Source of the DNA: a virus
Direction: 5' to 3' (one strand)
DNA length: 42,816 bases
IMG/VR virus record: IMGVR_UViG_3300018059_000020
Location: 1-42,816 of that record
This document shows positions 13,937 to 21,391 of the stretch, piece after piece. Position numbers and translations under genes: made by a program. A model generated the notes under the pieces. That model was not told where the DNA came from. It did not search any database and saw nothing but the letters and a program-made list of their open reading frames with translations. Every line of letters begins with the position of its first letter. Within the stretch, counting starts at the first letter, position 1.

Positions 13937-14527
13937 ATGAACATAACCGCAGCCCTCATCGCCAGTTTCCGCCGCGTCATCGTCGCCAACGAGCTCGACA
14001 ACGATCTTAACTACGCCCTCAAATTCAGCGACCCGGACGGCGTCCGGAGCGGCAAATCCGGCTGGAGCTTCGGCGTCTGCCAGTTCGACACTCAGAACAA
14101 CCCGGCCGCGCTCCAGTGCCTCGCCGAATGCGGTTTCACCCCCGCCGAGATCGCGGGTATCCGAAACCAGACCATCGACGTCCACCAGTTCGAGCATCGC
14201 CTCAACGCCAACGCGGCAATAGTCGAAAAATGGGACCGCCGCCAGCTCTCGAGCTGCCTCACCCGCGCCGACTATATCCTCGACAAATACGGCATCACTC
14301 CGGCCGACGACGCGGCATTACTCGCCGTCGCCGATTACGACAACCAGTACCACCTCTCCGATATCGACAAAGTCGGCACCCTGGTCCACGGCCTGAAACA
14401 CCTGGGCGTCCCGTTTACCGCCAAGGACGTGCTCCAGTACAAGCTCAGCGGCACAAAATACGGCCGCGAGCACCCCGGCGACTGCAAGCGCCGCTACGAT
14501 AACCTGGTCGAGATCATGGCAGCGTAA
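13937..14527 (+). CDS. Endolysin / lytic transglycosylase-like protein
   Basis: A 196-aa protein. The segment SGKSGWSFGVCQFDTQNNP near residues 38-56 has the aromatic-Gly-x-x-Gln pattern of lysozyme-like transglycosylases, and a Glu in VANELDND (about residue 19) is placed as the catalytic acid. It has no signal peptide and precedes a two-helix membrane protein, as an endolysin before a holin would. GAGGTGACCC lies upstream. It would cut peptidoglycan at lysis. The exact family is uncertain. Confidence 0.65.
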   Translation: MNITAALIASFRRVIVANELDNDLNYALKFSDPDGVRSGKSGWSFGVCQFDTQNNPAALQCLAECGFTPAEIAGIRNQTIDVHQFEHRLNANAAIVEKWDRRQLSSCLTRADYILDKYGITPADDAALLAVADYDNQYHLSDIDKVGTLVHGLKHLGVPFTAKDVLQYKLSGTKYGREHPGDCKRRYDNLVEIMAA

Positions 14528-14529
14528 AC

Positions 14530-14600
14530 GTAGGGGCGGACCGCTGGCCCGCCCGCCTTTGAATTGATAACCAAAGGGCGACCCACCGGGTCGCCCCTAC
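14530..14600. repeat. Dispersed palindrome, family 3
   Basis: Bounded by GTAGGGGCG and CGCCCCTAC as inverted ends, with inner GGGCGACCC/GGGTCGCCC pairing. It fills the gap between endolysin and holin, and AGGAGG of the holin gene follows directly. Confidence 0.75.
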
Positions 14601-14611
14601 AGGAGGCATCA

Positions 14612-14911
14612 ATGCTCGAATTAATCAAGTCACTATTCACCTGGCTCGGCGAAGTCCTGGAAGATCCCAACGACAAACAGGGCTCCACCAAGCGGCTCTG
14701 CCTGCTGCTCTTCCTGACCACCGTGATGTTACTCATCGCCATCATCACCCTTCTGACTACCCCGATCAAGTTCCCGGATATTCCGGAATCCGTACTTAGC
14801 CTCTACAAGTTCACCCTCTTGATCCTGACCGGCGCCATTGTGGGAGATAAGCTGATCGCCGCATACAAGTTAGTCAACGGAGGCGACAATGCTGACCAGC
14901 CTGATAAATAA
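14612..14911 (+). CDS. Holin candidate, two transmembrane helices
   Basis: A 99-aa protein starting MLELIKSLFTWLGEVLEDPN after AGGAGG. Two hydrophobic helices: LCLLLFLTTVMLLIAIITLL (about residues 29-48) and FTLLILTGAIVGDKLIAAY (about 66-84), with a charged tail. Size, topology and position after the endolysin fit a holin that forms the inner-membrane lesion at lysis. Other small phage membrane proteins look similar, so the call depends on context. Confidence 0.65.
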   Translation: MLELIKSLFTWLGEVLEDPNDKQGSTKRLCLLLFLTTVMLLIAIITLLTTPIKFPDIPESVLSLYKFTLLILTGAIVGDKLIAAYKLVNGGDNADQPDK

Positions 14912-15623
14912 GGGTAGAGACGCATTGCAATGCGTCTCTACAAGATTCACCGGCGACCTCCAGCAGATCGACTGGCCCCGCACCGGCCTCCTGTGCCTCT
15001 TCATCCTCGCCGCATTCTTTGCCCTCATGCAGTGCGCCATGCCGCAGATCCGCGAGATCACCACCACCGAATTCCGGCGCGTCCGCGAGATCCGCACCGT
15101 CGAGTCGGTCAAGCGCGTCCTGGTCCCATGCCCCGAGAAAGGGATAGTCGCTCTCGACAAAGCCGCGGTGGCGAAAAAACTGAACCTGACCTGGCTCCAG
15201 GGCGGCGATATCGCGCAGGCGAATACCACACCCCAACCCAACCTCCCCCAACCCCCTCCTAAATTAGGAGGGGGAGCCGCAGGCGGGGGTGATCCAGTCC
15301 CCGGCAACCCGGCCGACCTTCAGGTCACCGCCACCGCCGACCTGCCCGAAAGCAAGGCCGGCTACCAGGTCGTAACCGTATTCAACACCGAAACCGGCGT
15401 CACCGAAAACATCGCAAAAGAGAAGCTTTTGCCCTGGTTCGCCTTTGAGAATCACGGCTCCGCCAGCGCCTGGTACGGTTACAACCAGCAGCTGCTTAAC
15501 GTAGTCGACCTCGACGCCCGCTGGCAGTTCCTTCGGATAAAACAGGTGCACCTGGGGCTGCGCGGCGCTGTCGGCAGCGACGGTGACAAGCGCATCCAGG
15601 CCGGCACCATCTGGGAGTGGTGA
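14889..15623 (+). CDS. Membrane-anchored phage protein in the lysis region, unknown (possible spanin)
   Basis: A 244-aa protein with one transmembrane helix (GLLCLFILAAFFALMQCA, about residues 33-50) and a long outer part. Residues 8-20 are encoded by a palindromic repeat (14914-14941), and residues 113-130 (PQPPPKLGGGAAGGG) by another (15231-15290), so two mobile palindromes are carried in frame. The C-terminal domain (VTENIAKEKLLPWFAFENHG ... FLRIKQVHLGLRGAVGSDGD) is well formed but unknown to me. Position after holin would suit an i-spanin, yet the length is greater than usual. Confidence 0.5.
   Translation: MLTSLINKGRDALQCVSTRFTGDLQQIDWPRTGLLCLFILAAFFALMQCAMPQIREITTTEFRRVREIRTVESVKRVLVPCPEKGIVALDKAAVAKKLNLTWLQGGDIAQANTTPQPNLPQPPPKLGGGAAGGGDPVPGNPADLQVTATADLPESKAGYQVVTVFNTETGVTENIAKEKLLPWFAFENHGSASAWYGYNQQLLNVVDLDARWQFLRIKQVHLGLRGAVGSDGDKRIQAGTIWEW
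14914..14941. repeat. 28-bp perfect palindrome, family 2 copy A
   Basis: GTAGAGACGCATTG followed by its exact inverse complement. It lies in frame near the start of a gene. A second copy with one change is at 18440-18467. Confidence 0.9.
15231..15290. repeat. Dispersed repeat family 4, copy A
   Basis: CCCCCTCCTAA pairs with TTAGGAGGGGG (15252-15274), followed by GGCGGGGG. It is translated as PQPPPKLGGGAAGGG. A related copy is in the portal gene at 22601-22672. Confidence 0.8.
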
Positions 15624-15625
15624 CC

Positions 15626-16018
15626 ATGAGATATGTCCTATCAGTCCTATTAGTCATATCGGCCCTTTGTGCGCAGGTCTACGCGGCCGACACATGCAAC
15701 CTGGTGATGAAAGCCGGCGCCGATTTCAGACCCACGCTCGCCTGGGCCGATAAGACCGGCCATCCGATTAATATCACCGGCAACACATACCAGGCCGAGT
15801 TTCGCGACGCTCCGGAGGGGACGCTGTTCGCCCGGTACTCGACCGTTATTACCGACGCGGCCAATGGCAAAATGCAGCTCCGGCTGTCACGGGCGCAAAC
15901 CACACGGCTCTCCAAGAAAACCGGCGTCTGGGATATTAAACAGACTACCCCGGACGGCCAGGTCAAGTACCGTTTCGGCGGAACAGTGATAGTAAAGCCT
16001 CCGGTGACCGCGCCATGA
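15626..16018 (+). CDS. Exported beta-sandwich phage protein
   Basis: A 130-aa protein with signal peptide (MRYVLSVLLVISALCAQVYA, then AD). The mature part follows a pattern common in phage fibre/baseplate accessory proteins: ADFRPTLAWADKTGHPINIT, YQAEFRDAPEG, NGKMQLRLSRAQTTRLSKKT, GVWDIKQTTPDGQVKYRFGG. These normally lack a signal peptide; the family fold is probably Ig- or BppU-like. It overlaps the next gene and begins a run of four exported proteins. Confidence 0.65.
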   Translation: MRYVLSVLLVISALCAQVYAADTCNLVMKAGADFRPTLAWADKTGHPINITGNTYQAEFRDAPEGTLFARYSTVITDAANGKMQLRLSRAQTTRLSKKTGVWDIKQTTPDGQVKYRFGGTVIVKPPVTAP

Positions 16019-16320
16019 TCCGCCGTGTACTGCTCATAGCATGGCTCTGTCTGGGCGTTGTCGACATCAGTTACGCCGTTGATCCGGTCAACGTTACCAT
16101 CACCACCGATACCGTCAATGTCACCGTCACCGAAGAGACGATCAACGTTACCATCGATGACGGAGATACCGTAGTTGCCGTCACGGTGCCGGAGGTAGAG
16201 ATTATCCAGGTCGAAACACCAGGCGAGCAGGGCATCCCCGGTCCCCAGGGGCCGAAAGGCGCGGACGGCAGCGGCGGTACCGCCGGAACGCCGACAATGA
16301 TTTTCGGAGGGAGATTCTAA
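16015..16320 (+). CDS. Exported short collagen-like protein
   Basis: A 101-aa protein with signal peptide (MIRRVLLIAWLCLGVVDISYA). Next come Thr/Val-rich imperfect repeats (VNVTITTDTVNVTVTEETIN) and a short Gly-X-Y collagen segment, GEQGIPGPQGPKGADG. Such segments trimerise phage fibres. It overlaps genes on both sides by a few bases, so it is made with its neighbours. Confidence 0.65.
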   Translation: MIRRVLLIAWLCLGVVDISYAVDPVNVTITTDTVNVTVTEETINVTIDDGDTVVAVTVPEVEIIQVETPGEQGIPGPQGPKGADGSGGTAGTPTMIFGGRF

Positions 16321-17411
16321 TGCGGACATGGCTGCTGTTTATCATTCTCGGCCTCGCCGGTTGGGCCATCGCCGACACCCAGATACAGTTCCGCCAGGGA
16401 AACCAGGCCGATCTCCCCGCAACGGCCGCCCAGGGTGAACCTCTCTGGACTCGGGACACGCACAAACTCTACGTCGGTTACTCCACCGGTCTCACCGAGC
16501 TAGGAGCAACCGGTCCACAAGGCCCGGCCGGAGCGGACGGGGTAATCGGCCATGATGGTGCAGACGGAGCTACGGGCGCAACCGGCCCGCAGGGCACCCA
16601 GGGGCCTGCCGGGTATGACGGCAACGACGGCACAAATGGTACCAACGGAACCAACGGAACCAACGGAACGAACGGGACCAACGGTGCGGCAGGAGCAGAC
16701 GGCAAGAGCTATGACTGTTACATCACCGGTGGCGCCCGGACCATCCTTTACAACGCCCTGGGGCTGTTGCCGCTGCCCGCCATGACACCGTATACTGTAG
16801 CCTTCTACGAGTCCGGCCTCAGTGTCACACCAGCCAGCTACGCCTGGAGCGTCCCAACGACAAAAACGCTCCTCTCCGGATCAGGATCAAGCAGCAGCTT
16901 CACCCCCACAGTTTTCGGCACGTTCTCAGGCGCAAAAAGCGACAACTGGATTGCAGTAACAGCTACCTACAACGGCCAGACCTGCAAGGCCGTCGCCCCG
17001 ATCTCCATCACCCGCATCGGCGACACCGGCGCCCAGGGGCCGGCAGGCGTGCCCGGCTCTCCCGATACCCAGGCACAGATCCTGGCAAAAATCGCCACGT
17101 CCACGGATGCCGCCGTTCTGAGCATGCAGCAGGGTCCGACCGAGGCTGCAACCGTCGCAAAGTTTCAGATCAAGGACCGGACCCCCGGCAATACCCGCAT
17201 CTACTGCGACACCATTGCCTGCTATTTCAAGGATGTAAACGGCTACGTGCGGGTCCAGATCGATCCGACCAGTTACAGCATTATCATGCGTGATACGGCC
17301 AACAAACTGCGTCTGAGCCTCGACACCTTCGGCCAGATCCAGCAATACCGCGGCGACGGCATCAGGCTGGCATTCCAGGTCTTTTCCTCCGGACGGGTGG
17401 AGATCCGTTGA
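16320..17411 (+). CDS. Exported collagen-like tail-fibre-type protein
   Basis: A 363-aa protein: signal peptide (MRTWLLFIILGLAGWAIA); a segment like the N-terminal domain of phage receptor-binding proteins (IQFRQGNQADLPATAAQGEP, LWTRDTHKLYVG); a Gly-X-Y collagen stalk (about residues 64-125) with a tandem GTN run from a 9-base DNA repeat near 16630-16685; a globular region with four Cys; a second short GXY piece (GAQGPAGVPG); and a beta-rich tip (about 270-363). The architecture is a trimeric fibre, but the signal peptide implies passage to the periplasm or surface. Confidence 0.7.
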   Translation: MRTWLLFIILGLAGWAIADTQIQFRQGNQADLPATAAQGEPLWTRDTHKLYVGYSTGLTELGATGPQGPAGADGVIGHDGADGATGATGPQGTQGPAGYDGNDGTNGTNGTNGTNGTNGTNGAAGADGKSYDCYITGGARTILYNALGLLPLPAMTPYTVAFYESGLSVTPASYAWSVPTTKTLLSGSGSSSSFTPTVFGTFSGAKSDNWIAVTATYNGQTCKAVAPISITRIGDTGAQGPAGVPGSPDTQAQILAKIATSTDAAVLSMQQGPTEAATVAKFQIKDRTPGNTRIYCDTIACYFKDVNGYVRVQIDPTSYSIIMRDTANKLRLSLDTFGQIQQYRGDGIRLAFQVFSSGRVEIR

Positions 17412-17644
17412 AATACTTTATCGCGATCATATTAGCCTGCGCCATCGCCCTCGGACTGCACCCCGATCCGGCTCACCAGCCGGAGGGAGGCGACATGCTC
17501 GATGCGTTCCTCGCCGGGCCGGTAGCCCATGCGGATCAGCCCTGCATCAGGTTGAGCAGCTATACGCCGAGGTACCGCCCACAGACGGGCTACACCCCGA
17601 ATTTCAAGCCAGGCGACTGGCAGAAATGCACGAGGCTACCATGA
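17408..17644 (+). CDS. Small exported protein, 78 aa
   Basis: Begins MKYFIAIILACAIALGLHPD, a signal peptide or membrane anchor, with further Cys in QPCIRLS and KCTRLP. Residues 49-70 (SSYTPRYRPQTGYTPNFKPG) contain two YTP units. It is overlapped by the fibre gene before and the next gene after (ATGA). Unknown family; it may form a disulphide-linked partner of the collagen-like fibre. Confidence 0.5.
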   Translation: MKYFIAIILACAIALGLHPDPAHQPEGGDMLDAFLAGPVAHADQPCIRLSSYTPRYRPQTGYTPNFKPGDWQKCTRLP

Positions 17645-18216
17645 ACTATCGAATATTCACGTATCCACAAGTATCGCCTCAATACATCGTAGCCCATGGT
17701 GCGATCGGCGAAGAGACCGTGCTCAACCCCGGTGGCCCGGTAGAATTGCCGCCCGGCACGCCGGTCTACAAGCCAGGCAATTACAACATCTATGCTGCCG
17801 ACTCGGCCCAGCGGACCATTCTCTACGCCGATCCCGCGGGCACCGCCACCAGCGCCGAGATATTCAACGCCTGCCCCGGCTGCCGCAACTGGCGAGCCGA
17901 TCAGATCCGCAATGAGGGCTCAAGCAGGCTCTCCACCCTGGCCGGCCCCTATCAGGGACCGGAGCGCGAAACCTGGTCGATCCAGATGACCGAAGCCGAA
18001 GCGTGGCTGATAAACATGCAGGCCCCGACCCCGCTCCTGACCGCCCTGGCCGTCAACCGCGGCATCACCATCGATGCCCTGGTGGGGAAGGTCATGGAAA
18101 ACGTCCAGCTGTTTCGCGCCGTCTCCGGAGTGATTCTGGGGCAGCAGCAGGCGCTGCTCGATAGGATCTACACAACCCAGAACATCACCGACCTGCTCGC
18201 CATCACCTGGGGCTGA
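17641..18216 (+). CDS. Tail-fibre-assembly-like protein (DUF4376-like C-terminus)
   Basis: A 191-aa protein. The C-terminal half (AEAWLINMQAPTPLLTALAV, then NRGITIDALVGKV ... GVILGQQQALLDRI) matches the helical domain of tail-fibre-assembly/DUF4376-type proteins. The N-terminal half is beta-rich (PGGPVELPPGTPVYKPGNYN). There is no signal peptide. Its position behind a collagen-like fibre gene suggests a fibre chaperone for that fibre, placed far from the main tail genes. Confidence 0.6.
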   Translation: MNYRIFTYPQVSPQYIVAHGAIGEETVLNPGGPVELPPGTPVYKPGNYNIYAADSAQRTILYADPAGTATSAEIFNACPGCRNWRADQIRNEGSSRLSTLAGPYQGPERETWSIQMTEAEAWLINMQAPTPLLTALAVNRGITIDALVGKVMENVQLFRAVSGVILGQQQALLDRIYTTQNITDLLAITWG

Positions 18217-18219
18217 TCG

Positions 18220-18411
18220 ATGCACGTAACCGGAGATATAGAATGCTACGTATGCAAACAGCCCGTACTGGCACAGGGTCTGCTCCACATCGAGACGTAC
18301 GTGGATAAAGCCGGCCGGCGGGTAAATTACGGCCGCTGCTCCATCTGTTACTGTTTCCACCGCCGCGCCCCCGGCGATCCGGAAAGGCATCGGACGGTGG
18401 CCAATGGGTGA
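18220..18411 (+). CDS. Small putative zinc-binding protein, 63 aa
   Basis: Contains CYVC near the N-terminus and CSIC near residue 40, a CxxC pair likely to hold zinc, plus one extra Cys. The family is unknown. Weak ribosome site. Its last bases overlap the start of the broken TraR-like gene. Confidence 0.5.
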   Translation: MHVTGDIECYVCKQPVLAQGLLHIETYVDKAGRRVNYGRCSICYCFHRRAPGDPERHRTVANG

Positions 18412-18597
18412 CGAAATGGACCGGACACACAGCACAACCGTAGAGACGCATTGCAATGCGTCTCCACCCTCGACGATTGCGTCGACTGCGGCCAGATCAT
18501 CCCCGAGGCGCGCAGAGAGAAGATGCCCGGATGCCTGCGCTGCATCGGCTGCCAGAATGACCATGAACAACTGTTATCCCACTGGAGGGCTCTGTGA
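18404..18597 (+). pseudogene. TraR/DksA-type zinc-finger protein, interrupted by a palindromic repeat
   Basis: The start MGDEMDRTHSTT is typical of short phage TraR/DksA proteins, but after 12 codons the frame is broken by a palindromic repeat (18440-18467). One frame over, the gene continues DDCVDCGQIIPEARREKMPG, CLRCIGCQND to a stop at 18595-18597, with the complete C-x2-C ... C-x2-C finger. Removing 29 bases restores one open frame (STT then LDDC), so the repeat insertion explains the break. Intact members bind RNA polymerase and alter promoter choice. Translation of the second part from another start is not excluded. Confidence 0.75.
18440..18467. repeat. 28-bp palindrome, family 2 copy B
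   Basis: Same as the element at 14914-14941 except for one base in the right arm (TCTCCAC for TCTCTAC). Its presence breaks the TraR-like gene. Confidence 0.9.
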
Positions 18598-18896
18598 ATT
18601 ACCAAGGATGGATCTTAGCTTTCAACGTTTTCCAATTTGTTCTGACCAGCGGCATCGGCATCTACGTCTGGTGGTCCAACCGCGACAAGATCACCAACAC
18701 GCGGTTTAAAATGCTTGAAGATAAAATGATCAAGCTTGAGACCGACATCCTCCACCCGCCATCCTGTCCGCATCATCCGGGTTTTGTCGGCCGCCTCGAC
18801 AAAATCGACCGGGGCGTCAGCAAGATCGACGGCCGCTTAGAGGGGATCGGCCGCATGGTCGATCTACTGACACAAAACGAATTGGGAGGGAAATAA
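18594..18896 (+). CDS. DUF2730-family membrane protein (Mu gp25-like)
   Basis: A 100-aa protein from GTG, overlapping the previous stop. One N-terminal transmembrane helix (ILAFNVFQFVLTSGIGIYVW), then a coiled-coil-like part with LEDKMIKLETDI and LDKIDRGVSKIDGRLEGIGR. Length and layout match DUF2730, found before the terminase genes of Mu-like phages. Function unknown. Confidence 0.8.
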   Translation: MNYQGWILAFNVFQFVLTSGIGIYVWWSNRDKITNTRFKMLEDKMIKLETDILHPPSCPHHPGFVGRLDKIDRGVSKIDGRLEGIGRMVDLLTQNELGGK

Positions 18897-19204
18897 TGAG
18901 CGAAGCCTTTATCCAGCTGATGGCCGAACATCGACGGCTCGTCATATTGCGGGCTCTGGCCAGCGATCAAACCGCCGGCAAAGCCAATGATTCCATTCTC
19001 CACACCATTGTCGTCGATCGTGGCGTCCAGAGCTCCAGGGATCAGATAAAAGCCGCCTTGTCGTGGCTCAAGGACCAGGGGATGGTAACGCTGAAGACCC
19101 TCGAAAGCGGCACCTTTGTCGCCACCATCACACAAACCGGCCTCGATGTCGCCTGCGGCAATGCGATTGTACCGGGCGTTCAGCGCCCCTCGCCGGGGGC
19201 CTGA
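18896..19204 (+). CDS. Winged-helix phage protein (VpaChn25_0724-like, Mu gp26)
   Basis: A 102-aa protein. It reads EHRRLVILRALASDQTAGKA, NDSILHTIVVDRGVQSSRDQ, IKAALSWLKDQGMVTLKTLE, the ArsR-like winged helix-turn-helix of this phage family. It starts on the last base of the previous gene's stop. Always next to the small terminase gene in Mu-like phages, so a packaging or late regulatory role is possible, unproven. Confidence 0.8.
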   Translation: MSEAFIQLMAEHRRLVILRALASDQTAGKANDSILHTIVVDRGVQSSRDQIKAALSWLKDQGMVTLKTLESGTFVATITQTGLDVACGNAIVPGVQRPSPGA

Positions 19205-19205
19205 C

Positions 19206-19790
19206 ATGGGCAAACGGCAAGAACAGGAACTGGACGCCATCCGCCTCTATGCCGACGGCACGGAGATCCCGGCGATCGCCGTTGATCTGCAGGTGTCCGA
19301 AAACTCCCTCCGGCAGTGGAAGAAACGCGCCGGCACAGAATGGGACGACGCCCGCCGCGCCGCCCGCAAGGGACAACTCGCCTCCATGGAGGATGTCGGC
19401 TCCCGTATCCGGCGCTCCCGGGAGATCACAACACAACTCACCGGCAATGCCAAGAACCAGGGCGAACTGGGACTGCTGCTCAATCAGAGCCTCCAGACCA
19501 TGGTTTTCGACATGCTCGGCCAGATATCCACCACCGGCATCGTCGACATGGAAACCATGGCCGCGACCACCGACCAGTTGAAGGGGCTCAGCCTCACCCT
19601 GGCCCGGCTGGAGAAATCAGCCTCCGACAACTTGAAGCGCGACGCCGAGATTCGCAATCAGGCCCATGAAAATGCCTTGAAGCTGGCAGCCGCCACGGCA
19701 GTGAAAACGGTAAAAACCATCAAGGGCGCTACCGATGAACAGATCGAACAGATCAGGGCCGATATCCTCGGCGTGGAGATCCAGAAGTGA
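19206..19790 (+). CDS. Small terminase subunit-like protein, DUF3486 (Mu gp27)
   Basis: A 194-aa protein from MGKRQEQELDAIRLYADGTE. An N-terminal HTH (PAIAVDLQVSENSLRQWKKR) would bind DNA, followed by long helices (LLNQSLQTMVFDMLGQIS; LTLARLEKSASDNLKRDAEI). The pattern fits DUF3486, the likely small terminase of Mu-like phages. It overlaps the large terminase start (GTGA). Confidence 0.88.
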   Translation: MGKRQEQELDAIRLYADGTEIPAIAVDLQVSENSLRQWKKRAGTEWDDARRAARKGQLASMEDVGSRIRRSREITTQLTGNAKNQGELGLLLNQSLQTMVFDMLGQISTTGIVDMETMAATTDQLKGLSLTLARLEKSASDNLKRDAEIRNQAHENALKLAAATAVKTVKTIKGATDEQIEQIRADILGVEIQK

Positions 19791-21391
19791 CCAGCGAGGT
19801 AACCCAGCCAGATACCGGCAATCTGCCGGTGCGCAATGTCCCCGCCTGGGCCACCCCCAAGCGCAAGGACTTGCGCGTCCCGCCGGTGCTGTTGCCATAC
19901 CAGCAACGCTGGATCGCCGATCAGTCAGACGTCAAGATTTTCGAGAAATCACGGCGTGTCGGTATCTCCTGGGCCGAGGCCGCCGACGCCGTCCTTTATG
20001 CCGCCGCCGACAGCGGTGATGATGTCTGGTATATCGGCTACAACAGAGAGATGGCCCTGGAGTTCATTCTCGACGCCGGTATGTGGTCGCGCAAGTTCCA
20101 ATCGTTCATCGCCACGATCGAAGAGACAGAAGAGGTTTTCACCGATTACGAGGTGGTCGGCGGCCAGAAGATCGTCACCGAGCAGAAGATTCTCGCCTTC
20201 CGGATCACCTTCGAATCGGGTAACCGGATCACCGCCCTTTCCTCCAGGCCGAACAACCTGCGCGGCAAACAAGGGAGGGTAATCATCGACGAGGCGGCGT
20301 TCCATGAAAACCTCGCCGGACTGATCAAGGCCGCCATCGCGCTGCTCATGTGGGGCGGTCAGGTGCGGATTATCTCCACCCACTTCGGCGACGCCAACGA
20401 GTTCAACGAGATCATCCAGGAGATCCGCGCCGGCCGTCTCGAATACTCCCTGCATCGCTGCACCTTGGACGACGCCCTGGCCGATGGCCTTTTCCAGCGC
20501 ATCTGTCTGGTACGGGGTAAGGAATGGACACCGAAAGCAGAGGCCGAGTGGCGGCAGAAGCTCATCAACTTCTACCGCGGCAATGCCGACGAAGAACTGT
20601 TCTGTATCCCGAGCCAGGGTACCGGGGTCTACCTCGCCCGCGTCCTGATCGAGCGCTGCATGAACGAAGCGCTGCCGGTCATCAAGTGGAGCTGCAGCAA
20701 CGAGTTTGCCATGCTCCCAGACGAAGACCGGTCCGCCGCCGCCCTCGACTTCTGCCGGGAACACCTCTTGCCGCTCCTGGATCTGTTACCGAAACAGCGC
20801 AAGCACTGCTTCGGCGAGGACTTCGCCCGCTCTGCCAACCTCACCGTCCTCTACCCGGCCACCATCAGCGAGACGCTGCGCTTGCGCGTCCCATTCGTCG
20901 TCGAGCTGTTCAACGTCCCTTTCAGGGAGCAAGAGCTGATCTGCTTCTATATCCTCGACCGCCTCCCTCTGTTTCAGCACGGCGCCTTCGACGGCCGCGG
21001 CAATGGCCAGTACCTTTCCGAGCGCGCCCAGCAGAAATACGGCATGCTCAAGATCACCCAGGTCATGCTCACCGAGGCCTGGTACCGGGAAGAGATGCCC
21101 AAGTGGAAGGCGCATTTTGAAGACGGCACCATCGAGCTGCCGAAAAACGACGAGCACATGGATGATTACCGCGCCGTCAAGATGGTGCGCGGCGTGCCGA
21201 AGATCCCGGAAAAACAGACCGCCACCAAACCGGACGCCGCAGCTATCGGCATTGCCCGCCACGGCGACGCCGCCATAGCCAGCTGCATGATGGTTTTTGC
21301 CAGCCGCCAGGCACCCGGCGATACCTGGGCCGCCTCCCGCGGCCACCGCGCCACACGAAAAATACTAGAGGGGTACCACAATGCAGCGTAA
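19787..21391 (+). CDS. Large terminase subunit (Mu gp28-like)
   Basis: A 534-aa protein from a GTG start. ATPase: adenine-binding YQQRW near residues 38-42, Walker A-like EKSRRVGISW (53-62), Walker B VIIDEA (165-170), coupling motif near ISTHFGD. Nuclease: RNase H-like with Asp345 in FGEDFARS and further acidic residues in GAFDGRGNGQYLSERA and TKPDAAAIGIARHGDA. It packages phage plus flanking host DNA by headful. Normal length for the family (about 550 aa). Confidence 0.95.
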   Translation: MTSEVTQPDTGNLPVRNVPAWATPKRKDLRVPPVLLPYQQRWIADQSDVKIFEKSRRVGISWAEAADAVLYAAADSGDDVWYIGYNREMALEFILDAGMWSRKFQSFIATIEETEEVFTDYEVVGGQKIVTEQKILAFRITFESGNRITALSSRPNNLRGKQGRVIIDEAAFHENLAGLIKAAIALLMWGGQVRIISTHFGDANEFNEIIQEIRAGRLEYSLHRCTLDDALADGLFQRICLVRGKEWTPKAEAEWRQKLINFYRGNADEELFCIPSQGTGVYLARVLIERCMNEALPVIKWSCSNEFAMLPDEDRSAAALDFCREHLLPLLDLLPKQRKHCFGEDFARSANLTVLYPATISETLRLRVPFVVELFNVPFREQELICFYILDRLPLFQHGAFDGRGNGQYLSERAQQKYGMLKITQVMLTEAWYREEMPKWKAHFEDGTIELPKNDEHMDDYRAVKMVRGVPKIPEKQTATKPDAAAIGIARHGDAAIASCMMVFASRQAPGDTWAASRGHRATRKILEGYHNAA

